From: Drosophila miranda
Lineage: Eukaryota; Arthropoda; Insecta; Diptera; Drosophilidae
Assembly: GCF_003369915.1 (NCBI RefSeq)
Contig: NC_046676.1
Span: 7,099,501 to 7,163,500, forward strand
DNA: 64,000 bases
Direction: 5' to 3'
The position numbers were made by a program, and so were the translations under genes. Positions 1-12,640 of this stretch are shown here, piece after piece (positions within the stretch are counted from its first letter, which is position 1; each line of letters begins with the position of its first letter). The notes under the pieces are model-generated. The model made no database searches. It was not told where the DNA came from and saw nothing but the letters and a program-made list of their open reading frames with translations.

Positions 1-1382
1 AGCCGAAAGTGAAAGTGCAATTAAGCAGATTCGATTAGATCAGAGCTTCCTGGTTGCATCTTGACAGAGAACTTCCTTGGGACAGAGTCCCGCCCGCCCC
101 AATTGATATTTCTGTGCGCGTACCGAAGATCGTAAAGCAGTTCAATTGCAATAACAGGGGTTCTATAAATTCTAAAGGCTGTGCGGGAGCTCAGGCTCAT
201 TGTGCAACTGATATTCCCGTATCTTAAATAGATACTCTTACAGAAAAGAATTAGCTGTGAGGTAAGATCGCGCAGCATTAACAGATACTCCAGTTACGTG
301 CCTGCTAAGTACATACTACATTCCCATTATTTAAGCAAATGATTGCATTTGTTAGTAGTTAGAACTAATGCGTCAGCTTTGCTGTTTACATTTAATTTGG
401 ACAGATTGGATCAATTAAAATTAAAAATGTAGTAGCGCCTGTCACGCCCCCAAAACGTGACACAGTCGCAGTATAATTCTCATTCGCTTTTATTGAGCGT
501 TGTGCGATGTGTTTCCTAGACCATTTATCAGACACATGCAATCGTATTCCGAATTGAAACATATGGTATCCAGTGACAGACTTGTCATCCGCTCCAAAGA
601 GCATCAATTGAGGAACTTGGACAGGTCCCATAAATATATATACATACATATATTCTATTCCGATTGCACAAGCAAATTAGGAAAATTATTTTATGAATGG
701 CTGGGAAATTGCTTCCCCTTTGATTGCATCCATATCCATTTAGTCAATCGTATCGTATCTTTGCATTCGTTTTACCCTCAATTAGAAAACCTTTTTGGCA
801 CTAATTGTTGGGTAATTCAATTTTTCGTCGAAAACTTAAAGAACTCGAACCAGAAGGAGCGCTCTTTTGTGTCAGTCCCGACACGCTCTCTAAACGAATT
901 ATGTTTTCAAATTTAATTTGCGCCCTGCGATAGGCAACGAAAGATGTTTCAATGACAAATGTCGCGCATACGCCCCGTTGTGCCACGGTGTGTGCCACGG
1001 TTGTGTGTGGGAGTGGATGGGGAAGGCAATTAAATAAATATTTAAATTGTGTATGATTCTATTAAATGCGAGTTCTCGTGTGAAATAAACTTTTGAATTC
1101 AAATCGCAAGATATATAATTTATTTTTAATTAGCGAAAATCATTGAGGCATAAGGCGAACGCAGCATTGGGAATGGGAATGGGATTGGGATGGTGGTGGG
1201 AATAAGACTGGCATTGGCGTTGCCGCTCCCGCTGCTGCTGCCACTGCCACCGCCACTGCCACTGCCTGAGAAGGAGCAGGCAAAGCCGCTTATAATTTGA
1301 TTGCATTTTAAAAGGCAATCCGCTTAGATCTAATCACAGTTGTTCCCTGTCCGACCCTTAGCAACTAGCGGCTAGCGACGCA
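1..1382. other. Vmat 5' flank / 5' UTR
   Basis: No convincing coding exon is seen on either strand. The segment is AT-rich up to about 1120. Near 1200-1275 it has a CTG/CCA-rich simple-sequence stretch, and the Vmat start codon follows at 1383. The Vmat leader and promoter presumably lie here, but I see no clear TATA box or initiator that would fix a transcription start. Confidence 0.5.
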
Positions 1383-4300
1383 ATGCAATCATCGACTGAT
1401 GCGGGCAATGGTGGACCAAGAAAACTCTCGCAGAGCACAGCACAGCAGCAGCAGCAGCAGAAACAACAGTCGGAGATTAGCGCAGGAGCAGCGAGCGGCA
1501 GTGAGACCACCTCCTTCACCATAAACGCCAACAATCAGCCGCAACCTCAGCAACAGCATCCCGGTGGCATCAACACACCCAGCAAAAATCCCTTCAAGCA
1601 ACAGTTGGACAGCAATCAGCAGAATGGCAACATGGACACGGACTGCGGCATTCTCGGCGTTGGCAGGCAGCCCCCGGCCCCGCCGCCGCCCACGTATCAG
1701 TCGCAGACGCAGACGGGCCGCCAACCGCCGCCGGATCAGTATCGCCAGGAGGATCCACGCGCTGCCGGGTCCTGGTCCGCCGCCAAGTCCTGGATGGTCA
1801 GCTGGCGCGGCTCCAACCGTCTTGTCCTCGTCATCGTTGCCATAGCCCTGCTCCTCGACAACATGTTGCTGACCACAGTGGGTAAGTGCACCTGGGGAAT
1901 GACTGGGTGGGTGGTTTTGATATACATGAATAAATCTTTTTCCCCGGAGCCCATTAGCATTTCATGACCATTTATCTCCTGTGGCTGGTTATCTTTGCCA
2001 TGGAAGGCAATCGCTTGGAAATGGTCCGTTTCTCCAAAGGGATTGGGCGGTAGAGGAAGTGGAGTGCCGCCATTAAATTACCACAGAGCACCACTTAAGC
2101 TAATGACGGTTTTCCTGCTGAACAGAAGCTGTCAATGCTCATCCTCCTGTCGGTTCATCAATTCGACTGTCATTGAGTGCTGATTGGAGAGATTTTCAAG
2201 ATGTGGATGGTAGGAACAACAGTTGTTGGCCATCCATTGGGACTCAATTAAGCCTCTGATCTTTGTCCAAATCAAATCCTAGTGTATTCTCTAATTTTGC
2301 TAATTTTTCGATGAAAAGCCTGCAGGGAAATCAAACCGTAGCCCTAGGCCCAACTAGGGTGTCATGCCCAACCCTGTCGACAACTAATCAATGTTGAAGT
2401 ACCAATCCTTCGTCATTAACAAAAACCCCATGGCCACTGCCACTGACCAATGGACCGAACCGGACTGGGCCGTAACTGAACGGAGCAGCTCCAAGTGGTC
2501 GACAGTCAATTAAATAGACACGCACAGGGAGCTGCGTTTTAACTGAAAACCCTCCTGCGTTTGACACTAAAACCCAACCAGGGGAAGCTCTCGTCCGTCC
2601 GAGTGGCAGCAGTGGGGGATGGGGGATGGGGGATGTGTCCGGAGCAAGTGCTTGTGTCAAGTGTCTGGACAAACACATGGACATTGAGTGGGAACGCAGT
2701 TGTCCGGCGGTGCTCCAGCTCCAGCTCCAGCCTGCGGCTGTGGCTGTGGCTGACAAATACAACAGGCCACACAAAAAAAAAATGAAAACGCCAAGGGAGG
2801 GGGAGTTTTCTTTGTGCTAAACGTTCATGAATTTAAATCAACAAGTTGGGGCCAGGCCGGCCACCCAGCCGAAGACAAATACACGTAGCGATGGGGAATA
2901 GCCGAGAACCAAAGAGGAAAACCACTCGAGCAACTTGTTGAGGGAACGGAAGTGAAAGTCAAAGGAAAAAGCTGAAGCAAAACTATTAGCTCCAGCCCGA
3001 ACTTTTTTCCTGTTTCTTCTCCAGCCACTGACTGATGGATGGCATGGATGGGGTGGAAAGGAAGGAGAGTGTTCTGGGGAGGGGGCTTTTAGCTTGCGAC
3101 TCGAGGCATTTCCACTTAAGTGCTTTCTCCCTTCGCGCTCAAGGTGTTGAAGCGAAAATAGCTGCGAATACTTTTGATTATTTGATTCATTTGATCTCTG
3201 TACAGCCACCCTCTATTCAGTCTCATCCCTCCTCCATTGCCCCCGTAGCTGTCGCCATGTTCTGTATCGCATAATATTCTCATAAATTAGATTTAGCCTA
3301 GGAGCATGTGGAGATTTATATGGGTCATAGATGTGCTGTTGTCTCGGTCCCTTATCCGTATCCCGTACGTATCCCTTCGACGCCCGAATGACTCCAAATT
3401 GAATATGCAATAAGGTTTTTGTTTTATTGAAAGAGATTGAATACTTAGTAGAAGAATGAAGCTTTAAATAGGGGTAGATTTGATAGCCTTAAATTGGACC
3501 CAAGTTGGGGGTCTTCCGGCCAGCAATAAAACGAAATTACAAAATTATTTAAGTTCGTTGTTGTGCTTTAGAGGAATATTGAGAGAGAAGGATAGTTAGT
3601 AGAGTTTTCAAAGGATATAGGACTTATTATTTAATTTTAGACTTAAACGTTAATAATACTTATTCCAAAATAACTAAGCAATACATATATGTTGACGCAG
3701 TTCCTAGCCTATGATCTTAGTCTAAAAAGGTCGAATATCAGCTCTCTTGAGCGAACATCAAGGATATCCAGGGAGCTATCCGCTATCTTGGATGGCCCAA
3801 GAAGGATCTCTAAGCCAGCAAGAACTCAAAGCCTTCATGGCTTTGCCTGATGGTCGGCCACGTCCACAGTCTCCAGCTTTTCCAGGCAGGGACCCGGTCG
3901 GCGGGTGGGCGTGGTTCTCAGGGAGCGGGCCTTCGTTGAGCCACTGGGCATCAGTTGGTCGAAGCCGCCGGAGCCGTCTTTGTTGAGCGACGCACTGCGG
4001 GAGAAGGGCAAGTAGGCGTTCAGCTGCCGCTCCAGCACGTCCTTGTTGATGCTGGTCTCCCAGATCTGCTTCTGGATGATGCTGCTGTAGCGGGCCTCGA
4101 AGCTCTGCTGGTGGCGCATGTTCTCGGGTCCCGGACGCCCTTTGGTTCGCTCCTGGCCGCCGGGCGTGGGCGTTGCCGGCTTGAAGGGGCTGCCCACGGA
4201 GGAGTCCTCATCGGACACGGACATGCCTGCCACTAATGGCCGGAAAATTAAAATGCGCCGCGGAAAACTTTGCTTGTTAGCAATGGACTCGCAGGACTCT

Positions 4301-7300
4301 CCTGTGAGCACCTGCCGCGCTCGCTGGTGAAACGCGAATAAGTCACGGCAGGCATCGGGCCCGTCTATAAGTTGCCTTGTTATGTGTGTAATCCATATAT
4401 TGTTGCGCATTTTCTTTGCTCGTCGGGCGGAACTCCAAAAGTTCCAAAGTTCCGATTCGCCTGCAAAGTAATTGCTGCGAAGGCAGCCAGCTCTCGGCTC
4501 CCTTTGTCTTTGTCTTCGCCTTGAAGGGAAAGAACTTTTCTTTTTGGGTTGGGGTTCTTCATGAATTCCGCAAGCCAGGACTGGATGCAAAGGTCACAAT
4601 CGTGCGGCTTTTTCGCTGTTTTTTGCTTTCATGCCAGACGCAATGAGTCATTGGGCAAACTGCTCATCCCCCCTATCGATATTCGAAGCAAATCTGAATA
4701 CTGACGCGTCAGTCATAAAAGCAACGAAGACAACGACAACTTGCCACGTGTGGCATTCAGCCAGTTGCAGGTGTCGCTGGCATGGGGCGCGACAGAAACC
4801 AGAGCCAAAAGGAAGTTTCCCTTCGAATCGGCTGACAGTTGAAGCCCTATTACCCGCTCTTTTGATGGATACGTAATGTTCACATTTAGTTTACGTTCAT
4901 TTACGTCCTGTCTACAGTAAAACCAAGACAAATAGTTCTAATAGACAAATAGGTGCCTAAGTTCAAACTTTCATGGTGCTGATTTCGAATCAAATCCTAT
5001 AGATCTTTCACCTAGTAACACCTAATTATTCAGTAGATTAAAACTCCTAAAAAACAGCAATGGACTCGATCGAAAATGGCGGAAAGTTAATTTTCCAGAA
5101 GAAGAATTCCAATTTTTCATTCCTAATCTATTTCCATTATATCAAGGCCGATCTATACAGAAATGTATCCAAATGGCAGGCATATTAAGTGACGGATCGG
5201 TTGTATTCATCCAAAATGCACGAAACTTTCTTCTTCCATGAGCCATGTCATAAGGGAAAATTCCCCCGTGCCATTTTCATTAAAAAAAACTTTAGCCAAA
5301 ACTTTATTTTATTATTTACCATGCAACATTGCCACAATTACACTGATTACGCTTTTTGCTTTCCCGGATCGTGCCCCTTAAACCACAAAAAATGTAAAAA
5401 TCAACAATCAAGTCAGAACCAAAATCAAAACAAAAGAAAGTGGGCGTGGCCCAGGGCGCCGGCTAATCCAAAAATAAACGAAAGCCGAACCAAATTCCAA
5501 ACAAAAGAAAACTTTCAATGGCAACGAAACAAAAACGGAAATCAATAAAATCCACAAAAGGTTGTAGGATATTAATAAGTACAAGAGCCTACTATACACT
5601 ACCTAAAATACGGGTACAGTGATTTTCAGTATTAAACAAAATGGATTTACTTTTACCCAAGAACACCCAAGACCAGAGAAAACAGTCAAAGTTGTCCAAG
5701 GGTTTGCCACAATTCGTTGGGATCTGTGACTGTTTATCCATTTGTTGCGGTTTGTTTTAATAGCATGTTAATAGGACAAGAACAAAGGCTGGTAGAGCTG
5801 GCTCCCCCTACTCTACCTTTGAGGCGTGGCACTTCTGTGGCCCCATAAATATAACGCTTGTTGTCTTCCGAGGTAAACACGTGCGGAGACATTTAGCAAA
5901 GTTTCGCACTGTCAAATAGTCCTTAAATACGATATGGTATGGTATGGGACGAACCTTGAGGTTGGGCAAATTAAACACTCTTACCACTTGAATGCCAATG
6001 AACTTTGGATAGCTCTATGGAAGGGAAACAGGACCTTAGCCCCCTGCCATATCGGACGCCGATCACCCAAAACTTGTTAACATTATAGTAAGATGGAATG
6101 TACTTGGGCTTTATTAATTACAGCTCAGAAATAATAATAATAATGGTACGATTTCCCAGCTAAAGCTGACACAACTCACTAAAACTGACGCTCAGTGCAT
6201 CCTCTCCAGAGCCAGCAACCGAGGGCAACAGTCCCTTCTTGGGCAGGCTGGGCATGAAGATGTGGAGCTGCTTCCGGCTGTCCAGGCTGACAGAGGAACC
6301 CGCACCGTTGGCGGCCAGTCCCCGACTGCTGTGCGGCGGCGTGCGCGTCTCCTCGGAATGCGAGGGGGAGGCGGCAGCTCCACTGTACAGCCGGGCGGAT
6401 GCCAACTGTCCGGCCAGACGTCTCGTGGCACTGGCACTGCTGCTCATCGCACAGAGATCAATGTTGCGGGCCGGTCGATTGAGGCGAACGGGGATGCCCT
6501 CCTTGTTGAAGATGATAGTGATGGGCTTGGCATTTGCATTGGCTGAGGCGGAAGTGGAGGAGCAGGTAACCACTGTGTGGTTAGAGGTCTGCTGCGGCTT
6601 GGCACTGGGCTTTCTTGCCACCGAGCGCTGGTGGCTTGCGGCCGTCGTCGCCATTCGCTTGAGGCTCACTCCACGGTGCTGGGTGCGCTGGCTCCTCTGG
6701 TTGGACCTGGCCACCTGGGCACTGCTGGTGACTGGCTGGATGGGAGCCTCTTTCACGATGTCCGTCCGTCCGGCCAGGTCCAGCCAGTGGAGCACTCGCT
6801 CCGCCAGACGCTCCTCGGGATTGTTCGCCGTCACGGAGAGTGTGCTGGGGTCCTGCAGCGAGCTGCGTCTCGATTGATGCTCCGCCAGATGGTGGTCCAG
6901 GTGGTAGGTCTTGCCCCTGCTCAGCAGCCAGGCGCGCCTCTTGGCCTGACGACTGTTCTGTCTTTGCTCTTTGCTGCCGCCCAACGCCGTGGCCGAGCCT
7001 GAGGTGGGATTCATTCTTCCGGCCAAAGCAGGAAAGGACTGTTGCTGCTGCAGGGTCAGCTTGGTGGCATCCAGCAGCAGATACTCGTCTAGAAGCTCGA
7101 TACTTTCCTCCGGCGACTGTTCGTACTCCTCGTAGGATTGGGTCTGCGGATAGTTCGCTGTGGGATGCAGTAGTCCATCACTCACTGACCGTTTGGTAGA
7201 TACACCTGCCACTTACCTTTCGGTCGCGTCCTCTGGCGCATCCAGCGCTGCCTCTGACGCGGCTCGTAGTCGAGGATGAAGTGCCGCCTGCCTATCGTCT

Positions 7301-10300
7301 CCTGCCACACGGAGCGGACAAACAGAGGCCTGCTGGCCGACTCCCAAATGGGACGCATTTCCTGCTCAGTCCCAGTCTCCGCCTCTCCCCCTCTGAGTAA
7401 TTAAATGATTTGCATATTAATGGATCCAACAACCAACTCGGGGAGGATACTTTTGTGGCTGCTTTGGTCCTCTGCCTCGTCGCTTGTCGATGACTGACTG
7501 CTTCGCCAGTTGCTGCCTCACTGCCGCCGCTGTTTGGCTTGACGACGCCGCCAATGCCGCCACCATCATCGCCAGCGCAGCGAATGTCGCCCTGCATATC
7601 GATGTATCTGTGACCTGTGGATGGGCCACAGGGATGGGCAAATGTCCCTGCTGTTTGTCACTTATTACTTGTAAGTTTTTTAACCTTTTAGAGAAGAGCT
7701 TAAGTTCTGTTGACAAGGCTTAAACTTGATCGAAAGTTGTTTGCCAAACCGATTTGGATCGGAATGGTCCCGATTATGTCGTAAAATATTGAACAACAGG
7801 CTGGAAAGTGTGATAGCATTACGTTTATGAGTGGATCGAAGGATCCTTATACGGGTGAATAAGTCTCCATCTTTTCTTTGTGAAATCACCCATTCCTCTA
7901 ACAAAACAGAATAATTTGGGTACTAGAATACCAAGTCTCGTAGCCCTGGCCACCTCCAGCACCAGCTCCAGCTCCAGCTCCAGTCACTGTTTGTTTGTTT
8001 GTCTGGCTGCATGGCTGCCTGACTGCCGGAGTCGCTTTCCTTTTGGCTTTGCGGTTTTAAGTGTCTTCGACACGCGAAATGCAACCGGAGCAGCGACTGG
8101 GTAACTCCTGATCCACCACCACGAGCACCCAATCCCCCATCAAGCCCAAGCCCATCCCTTGCCATCCCTTGCCATCCCTTGCGCTGCACGTGCTTTTCCA
8201 GAATGATTATTTTTTGTGTGTCAAAAGCTTTGGAGACAGTTTAATGAGTGGCTGGGGACTTGATACCTACAAATTACTAGGCAACAGTTTTCTTTTTGTC
8301 GCATAAAATCGGTTGGCTAATCGTTTGGATGTTGTGGCATTCCAAGTGGTTAACCCCAATTAAAGGAATCGTACGAAATTTGCATACATTTCCGCTTGCA
8401 TGTCATTGCATGGACTTCCAAAGGGTTTTGTTTCCGAATGGGGGTTTCCTTTTTGGCAAGGCTGCCAAATGGCATGTCGGCTTACATGGCCGACATATGT
8501 GACAGGTGAATGCGGTTGACACGAGGCATCATAAGTCTAAGGCAAAGTCGGTTCCAGGTCAGGCAAAGCTTCCACTTTCGCTTGTACTCATTGGAAGAAC
8601 CCGGGGCACGAGGCAGCACGAGGCAGCACAAGCCTGCAGCAGGGGGTTATGAAGGCGCTTATGCATATGAGATACAGTAGAAGTTTTACTATTTACCTGA
8701 ACCCACAAAACAACATAAAAGCCCCAATTAATGGCAGACCCACACCCCCATATGGCTCCACTCGTGATGTCAGTGGGATAACCACGAATCCCTGTCTACG
8801 TAGACGACTCCACGTACAAACAAATTACCTCAACAGTACATACTTCAAACTACTTTCAACACTCACTCAACCAGCGGGCAACTCAATTGAAAAGCCCGTA
8901 TCCCCATTCCCATTCCCATTGCCATCAGCCGTGTCCGACCTCGGCCTAGCCTTTGGCAGGAAATGCAATTACGAGTAGCAGCACGAGTACGGCAAACGTT
9001 GAGTGATGCAGTCGTTTTACTGGTGTTGATAATAAATATAAACTGAGTCGAAACATGCAACAAACAAATTGAATTTCCCCTGGATGGGGTAAGGGGAAAG
9101 GGGCAGGGGCAGGTTATGCTAGAGGCGGCCAGAATACCGACTGGGGATCCCCTTTTGGAGAGTCAATTAAACGCATCGTCGTCTCGTCTTGGTGGCGTAT
9201 GCACAATTTTTGCCTTGCCTGCCTGGTTGGCCCTCCTTTTTTGTTGCCGGTTGCAACTCAATTAGGCCGAGGCAATCTCTGGCGCTGGCAAAGCAATTAT
9301 AAAACTTTTAGCACCAAATGCAATTAAAGAGCGGCCGTGCCGGCGCAGCTATAGACTTGCTTTCGGCAACAGCGCCATCCAGCGGCCGCTTAGGATAATT
9401 GCAGGAACATTTTTTTTGTGTGTGTTTCTGTTCCTTTTTAATTACACCTTCCGTAACGCACCGCATCGTACACAGTGCCCATCATACCCGAGTTCCTGTA
9501 CGACATACGACATCCGGACGCCCCGCTCGACAGCTATGCCCGCACACCGCTCACCTTTCACACCCCGCCACCGCCGACGCCGTGTCCGTGCAACAAGGAT
9601 GGCAGCGAGGCGGCTCCCCTTGAGATCTCCACCATGAGTCCGGAGGGTAAGTGGGCAGCAGTCTAATTGGCAACGCGTTAAAAATATGACTTACGGTGGT
9701 ACCCCCAATCCGTTTCCCCCACTCCATCCCACAGAGAACGAGACCTACTACCGGGAGCTAGAGGAGCGGCATAACGAGCTGGTTGGAGAGACGGTCGAGG
9801 TTGGCCTGCTGTTCGCCTCGAAGGCCTTCGTCCAGCTGCTGGTTAATCCGATTGTGGGACCCCTTACGCACCGGTAAGTTAACGAGCAGTCATACCCGTA
9901 GGGCTGCAATGATGACTGTGCCCCTTTGCCTTTCCCGTTTCCCAGCATTGGATATAGCATACCGATGTTCGCCGGCTTCGTGATAATGTTCCTCTCCACG
10001 ATAAGTGAGTTTCCTTTAATTGGCTAGAAAAAGTTACCACAGCTCAGAGCCTTAACCTCGCCAATCCCACTCTCTCCGTAGTCTTCGCTTTTGGTCGCTC
10101 CTATCTGGTACTGTTTGTGGCCCGAGCTCTACAGGGAATCGGTTCGTCCTGCTCTTCGGTGTCGGGCATGGGAATGTTGGCGGATCGCTTCACGGACGAC
10201 AAGGAGCGTGGCAATGCCATGGGCATTGCCTTGGGCGGCCTGGCGTTGGGCGTTCTCATCGGCCCGCCCTTTGGCGGTGTCATGTACGAGTTTGTGGGCA

Positions 10301-11603
10301 AGTCAGCTCCATTCCTGATACTGGCTGCCTTGGCTCTGGGCGATGGCCTGCTGCAGCTGTTCATGCTGCAGCCATCGGTGCAGAAATGCGAGTCCGAGCC
10401 GCCATCCCTGAAGTCGTTGGTCAGTGATCCGTACATACTGATTGCCGCTGGGGCGATCACCTTTGCCAATATGGGTATTGCCATGCTGGAACCTTCGCTG
10501 CCGTTGTGGATGGTCGACAACATGGGAGCCACTCGCTGGGAGCAGGGCGTGGCCTTCCTGCCGGCCTCCATTAGCTATCTGATTGGCACGAATCTCTTCG
10601 GACCCCTGGGACACAAGATTGGACGCTGGTTTGCCGCCTGCCTCGGCCTGATCATCATTGGAGCTTGCCTGATCTTTGTAAGTCTTGTTTCAACATGTCT
10701 GAATTGGGTTTGAGCTCGAACTCATTGAGAATTATTGCAGATACCCATGGCCACTTCTATCACACACCTGATTATTCCCAACGCCGGCCTTGGCTTTGCC
10801 ATTGGCATGGTCGACTCTTCGATGATGCCGGAGCTGGGCTATCTTGTGGACATCCGACATTCAGCCGTCTATGGCAGCGTCTACGCTTTAGGTGACGTGG
10901 CCTTCTGCGTGGGCTTTGCTGTGGGACCTGCCCTGTCCGGCTCCCTGGTGAAGAGCATCGGTTTCGAGTGGATGTTGTTCGGCATAGCTATTCTCTGCTT
11001 CCTTTACGCCCCGCTCCTGACTTTCCTCAAGAATCCACCGACCAGCGATGAGAAAAAGGTACGTATGGCCAGAGAAGCCGCTGCGGCTGCGGCTGCTGCT
11101 GCTGCTGAACCGGAAACGGAACTGGCCAATGCCAGTGCCGGCGGCGGTAAATCGATTCCCCAGCTGACGGCATCCTGTCCAGCCATTATGCATGGCACGG
11201 CAGAGCTTGGCAAGTCGAACGAAGCATACGAGAGCGAGAGGCTCTAGATGCAGGCGCTTGCCTATAAGTTTATGTTTTCAATGTCTGAGATGAAATTGAA
11301 TTTGCAGCCCTTAAGCGTTATTAGTGCCTTTCCAATCGAGATCGCTTAAGTATTTAGTTTTTGTATTATTAGTCATTATCATTGTTTTTAGCGTTAAGTT
11401 CTTCTTAATTTGATTGTAATAAAATTTTTAATTTGTATTTATTTGTCACCGCCTGAGTTTCATTGTCTTGTGCATGTCTGAAAATACTAATCCTAATACT
11501 ACTAACCTCCGCTCTACTCCATTCCTTGCAGTCATTAATCTACGGACGCGATCGAGAACAGGTACGTTATGTCACCTATCAGAACTACGACGAAGACGAA
11601 TAA
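1383..11603 (+). CDS. Vmat: Vesicular monoamine transporter (isoform A)
   Basis: This proton-coupled antiporter loads dopamine, serotonin, histamine and octopamine into synaptic vesicles. Exons by splice sites: 1383-1881, 9476-9646, 9735-9873, 9946-10004, 10082-10677, 10741-11058, 11532-11603; phases agree and give 617 residues. The N-terminus is a Gln/Pro-rich cytosolic tail of about 145 residues. TM1 follows, with an Asp in [11 protein letters not shown], a position conserved in VMATs, and continues into [11 protein letters not shown] lumenal loop, then the major-facilitator motifs [29 protein letters not shown] and [15 protein letters not shown] come next, with about 12 membrane spans in all. 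The last exon encodes a short acidic tail rich in Tyr ([11 protein letters not shown]), which matches the tyrosine-containing sorting tail of fly VMAT-A. Intron 1 (7.6 kb) contains two minus-strand genes. The identification is firm from the family motifs and the alternative C-termini. Confidence 0.95.
3835..4224 (-). CDS. Unrecognised small basic protein nested in Vmat intron 1
   Basis: From an ATG at 4224 the frame encodes 129 residues, beginning [21 protein letters not shown] middle segment, [19 protein letters not shown], looks like a short amphipathic conserved helix. The C-terminus is Ser/Arg-rich. The same frame is open upstream to 4590, so a longer 251-residue product is possible. I prefer the inner ATG because the upstream part has low-complexity Lys/Arg/Gln composition typical of a leader. 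A perfect DRE octamer at 4674-4681 sits just upstream, which supports a real minus-strand promoter. No family is recognised. It could be one exon of a larger gene, but no clear donor precedes the stop. Confidence 0.5.
   Translation of the reverse strand: MSVSDEDSSVGSPFKPATPTPGGQERTKGRPGPENMRHQQSFEARYSSIIQKQIWETSINKDVLERQLNAYLPFSRSASLNKDGSGGFDQLMPSGSTKARSLRTTPTRRPGPCLEKLETVDVADHQAKP
4674..4681. promoter_or_regulatory. DRE octamer (TATCGATA)
   Basis: A perfect palindromic DREF-binding octamer lies 450 bases upstream of the nested minus-strand ATG at 4224 and 84 bases beyond the upstream limit of its open frame. DREs mark constitutive and proliferation-linked fly promoters. It is the best promoter mark in Vmat intron 1. 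Confidence 0.55.
6160..7358 (-). CDS. Unrecognised Ser/Ala-rich protein, second gene nested in Vmat intron 1
   Basis: Two exons are read on the minus strand: 7217-7358 (ATG at 7358) and 6160-7157. They are joined over a 59-nt intron with donor GTAAGT and acceptor CCCACAG. The phase is kept and the product has 379 residues. The N-terminus is basic and aromatic ([20 protein letters not shown], then [18 protein letters not shown]). An acidic stretch, [14 protein letters not shown], follows, then long Ser/Thr/Ala-rich sequence with basic patches. A small ordered segment, [20 protein letters not shown], lies near residue 245. There is no signal peptide, membrane span or catalytic motif. The composition suggests a largely disordered regulatory or tissue-specific protein. 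Antisense position inside a long intron is common in flies. The splice model is well supported; the function is unknown. Confidence 0.65.
11059..11247 (+). CDS. Vmat: Vmat isoform B C-terminal extension (retained intron)
   Basis: If the donor at 11059 (after GAGAAAAAG) is not used, translation runs on for 62 codons to a TAG at 11245-11247. This adds a tail with an Ala run, then a Gly/Ser/Glu-rich segment ending in SERL. Fly VMAT is known to have A and B forms that differ this way, with B found in glia. A poly(A) signal AATAAA at 11418-11423 lies between this stop and the A-specific exon at 11532, so B transcripts could end upstream of the A exon. What is seen is the open extension and the signal; the cell-type role comes from knowledge of the family. 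Confidence 0.8.
   Translation, partial: VRMAREAAAAAAAAAAEPETELANASAGGGKSIPQLTASCPAIMHGTAELGKSNEAYESERL
11418..11423 (+). terminator. Poly(A) signal AATAAA, probable Vmat-B 3' end
   Basis: AATAAA lies 171 bases past the isoform-B stop and upstream of the isoform-A terminal exon at 11532. That order fits a choice between retained-intron termination (B) and splicing onward (A). Confidence 0.5.
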
Positions 11604-12640
11604 AGGCCGAACCGAACCCCACTATGACTAAAAATAAACTCCAACGCAATGTCGCCGAAAGAGTGACCAAAAATTACAAAAAAATATGTGAAAGAAGATG
11701 CAAAACTAAGTAAACGACAAAAAAAAAAGAAAAGGAAACACAACCAACAATATCAGATATATCATATGCAATTTCAAATGAAATCGTTATTATTGTTCAA
11801 TGTTATGGTGTTAAATAACCCTTCTTCTACTATCATATCGAAAAGAAACCTCCTATAGATCCACAGCTACAAACCAAGAAATCGCACACGTTAAGAACAA
11901 GCACAGCCCCAAAATTTAAATCCATTAATCAGAGAAAATTTTGTATTTATAGAGCTCTATTTGACGGGCATGATGTTCGGGGAAGACGGGTAAAGTTTAG
12001 TTTTGACTGGGAACGAAGTATCATAGACTTCTTCTATGTGTTTGATGAGAGTCCTTCCAAAACAACGATCTTAAGAGCCCTACTATATACCGGAGGCAAT
12101 TTAGTGACCAAATGTTTATTATTGAATTAATTGGAACTATTGAAAAACGATATTAGAGTTTCATTACAAGGTACAGTCGTTGCATCGAACACAAACAGAT
12201 GCAACTGTATGTATGTAAAGTTTGCTGAGCGTTTAGGAGTTCTATCCAAAACACTACTCCCAGAATAGAAGGTTTTATTGCTGTGTCAAAAGCGCCTGCA
12301 ATTGCATTGATTTAATGGGGGGGGGAACCTAGGATATCTAGGTTCGTCCTCATATACATTGGAAAAATAACGAACACAATCTGTGGGAACCTACACTTTT
12401 TTATTGATTTTTTTTCCTTTCTACCCAATTTCAAACAAAAGTCCGAGAACTATAAGTCAGCTTAAACGAGTGCCGCATCTGTATCTGGGAACGATTCGAC
12501 GAGTACATACGTATGTAGGTGGGGTCAAGATCAGCTCAACTCTGGAACACATTCCCGTTGCGTTCCGTTCTAAATTTACCGGCCTGAAGAGCAGGGTTCC
12601 AGAATTTTCCTGATATTGATCCTAACTACAAACTCTACCT
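11604..12640. other. Intergenic, convergent Vmat and minus-strand gene 3' ends
   Basis: This is AT-rich sequence following the Vmat-A stop. AATAAA occurs at 11633-11638, close to the stop, and could serve isoform A. A G-run (12318-12326) is present. I see no gene. The 3' UTRs of Vmat (+) and of the 12641-14515 gene (-) presumably meet here. Confidence 0.5.

Larger units (their letters stand above)
1882..9475. other. Vmat intron 1 outside the nested genes
   Basis: The 7.6-kb intron carries two antisense genes (3835-4224 and 6160-7358). The stretches 1882-3834, 4682-6159 and 7360-9475 show no coding exon I can support. They contain simple-sequence tracts, for example CCAGCT repeats near 7955-7985 and CCATCCCTTG repeats near 8155-8180. 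The antisense ORFs over GC-rich parts are probably chance. Enhancers for monoaminergic expression could lie here, but none can be identified by reading. Confidence 0.5.
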
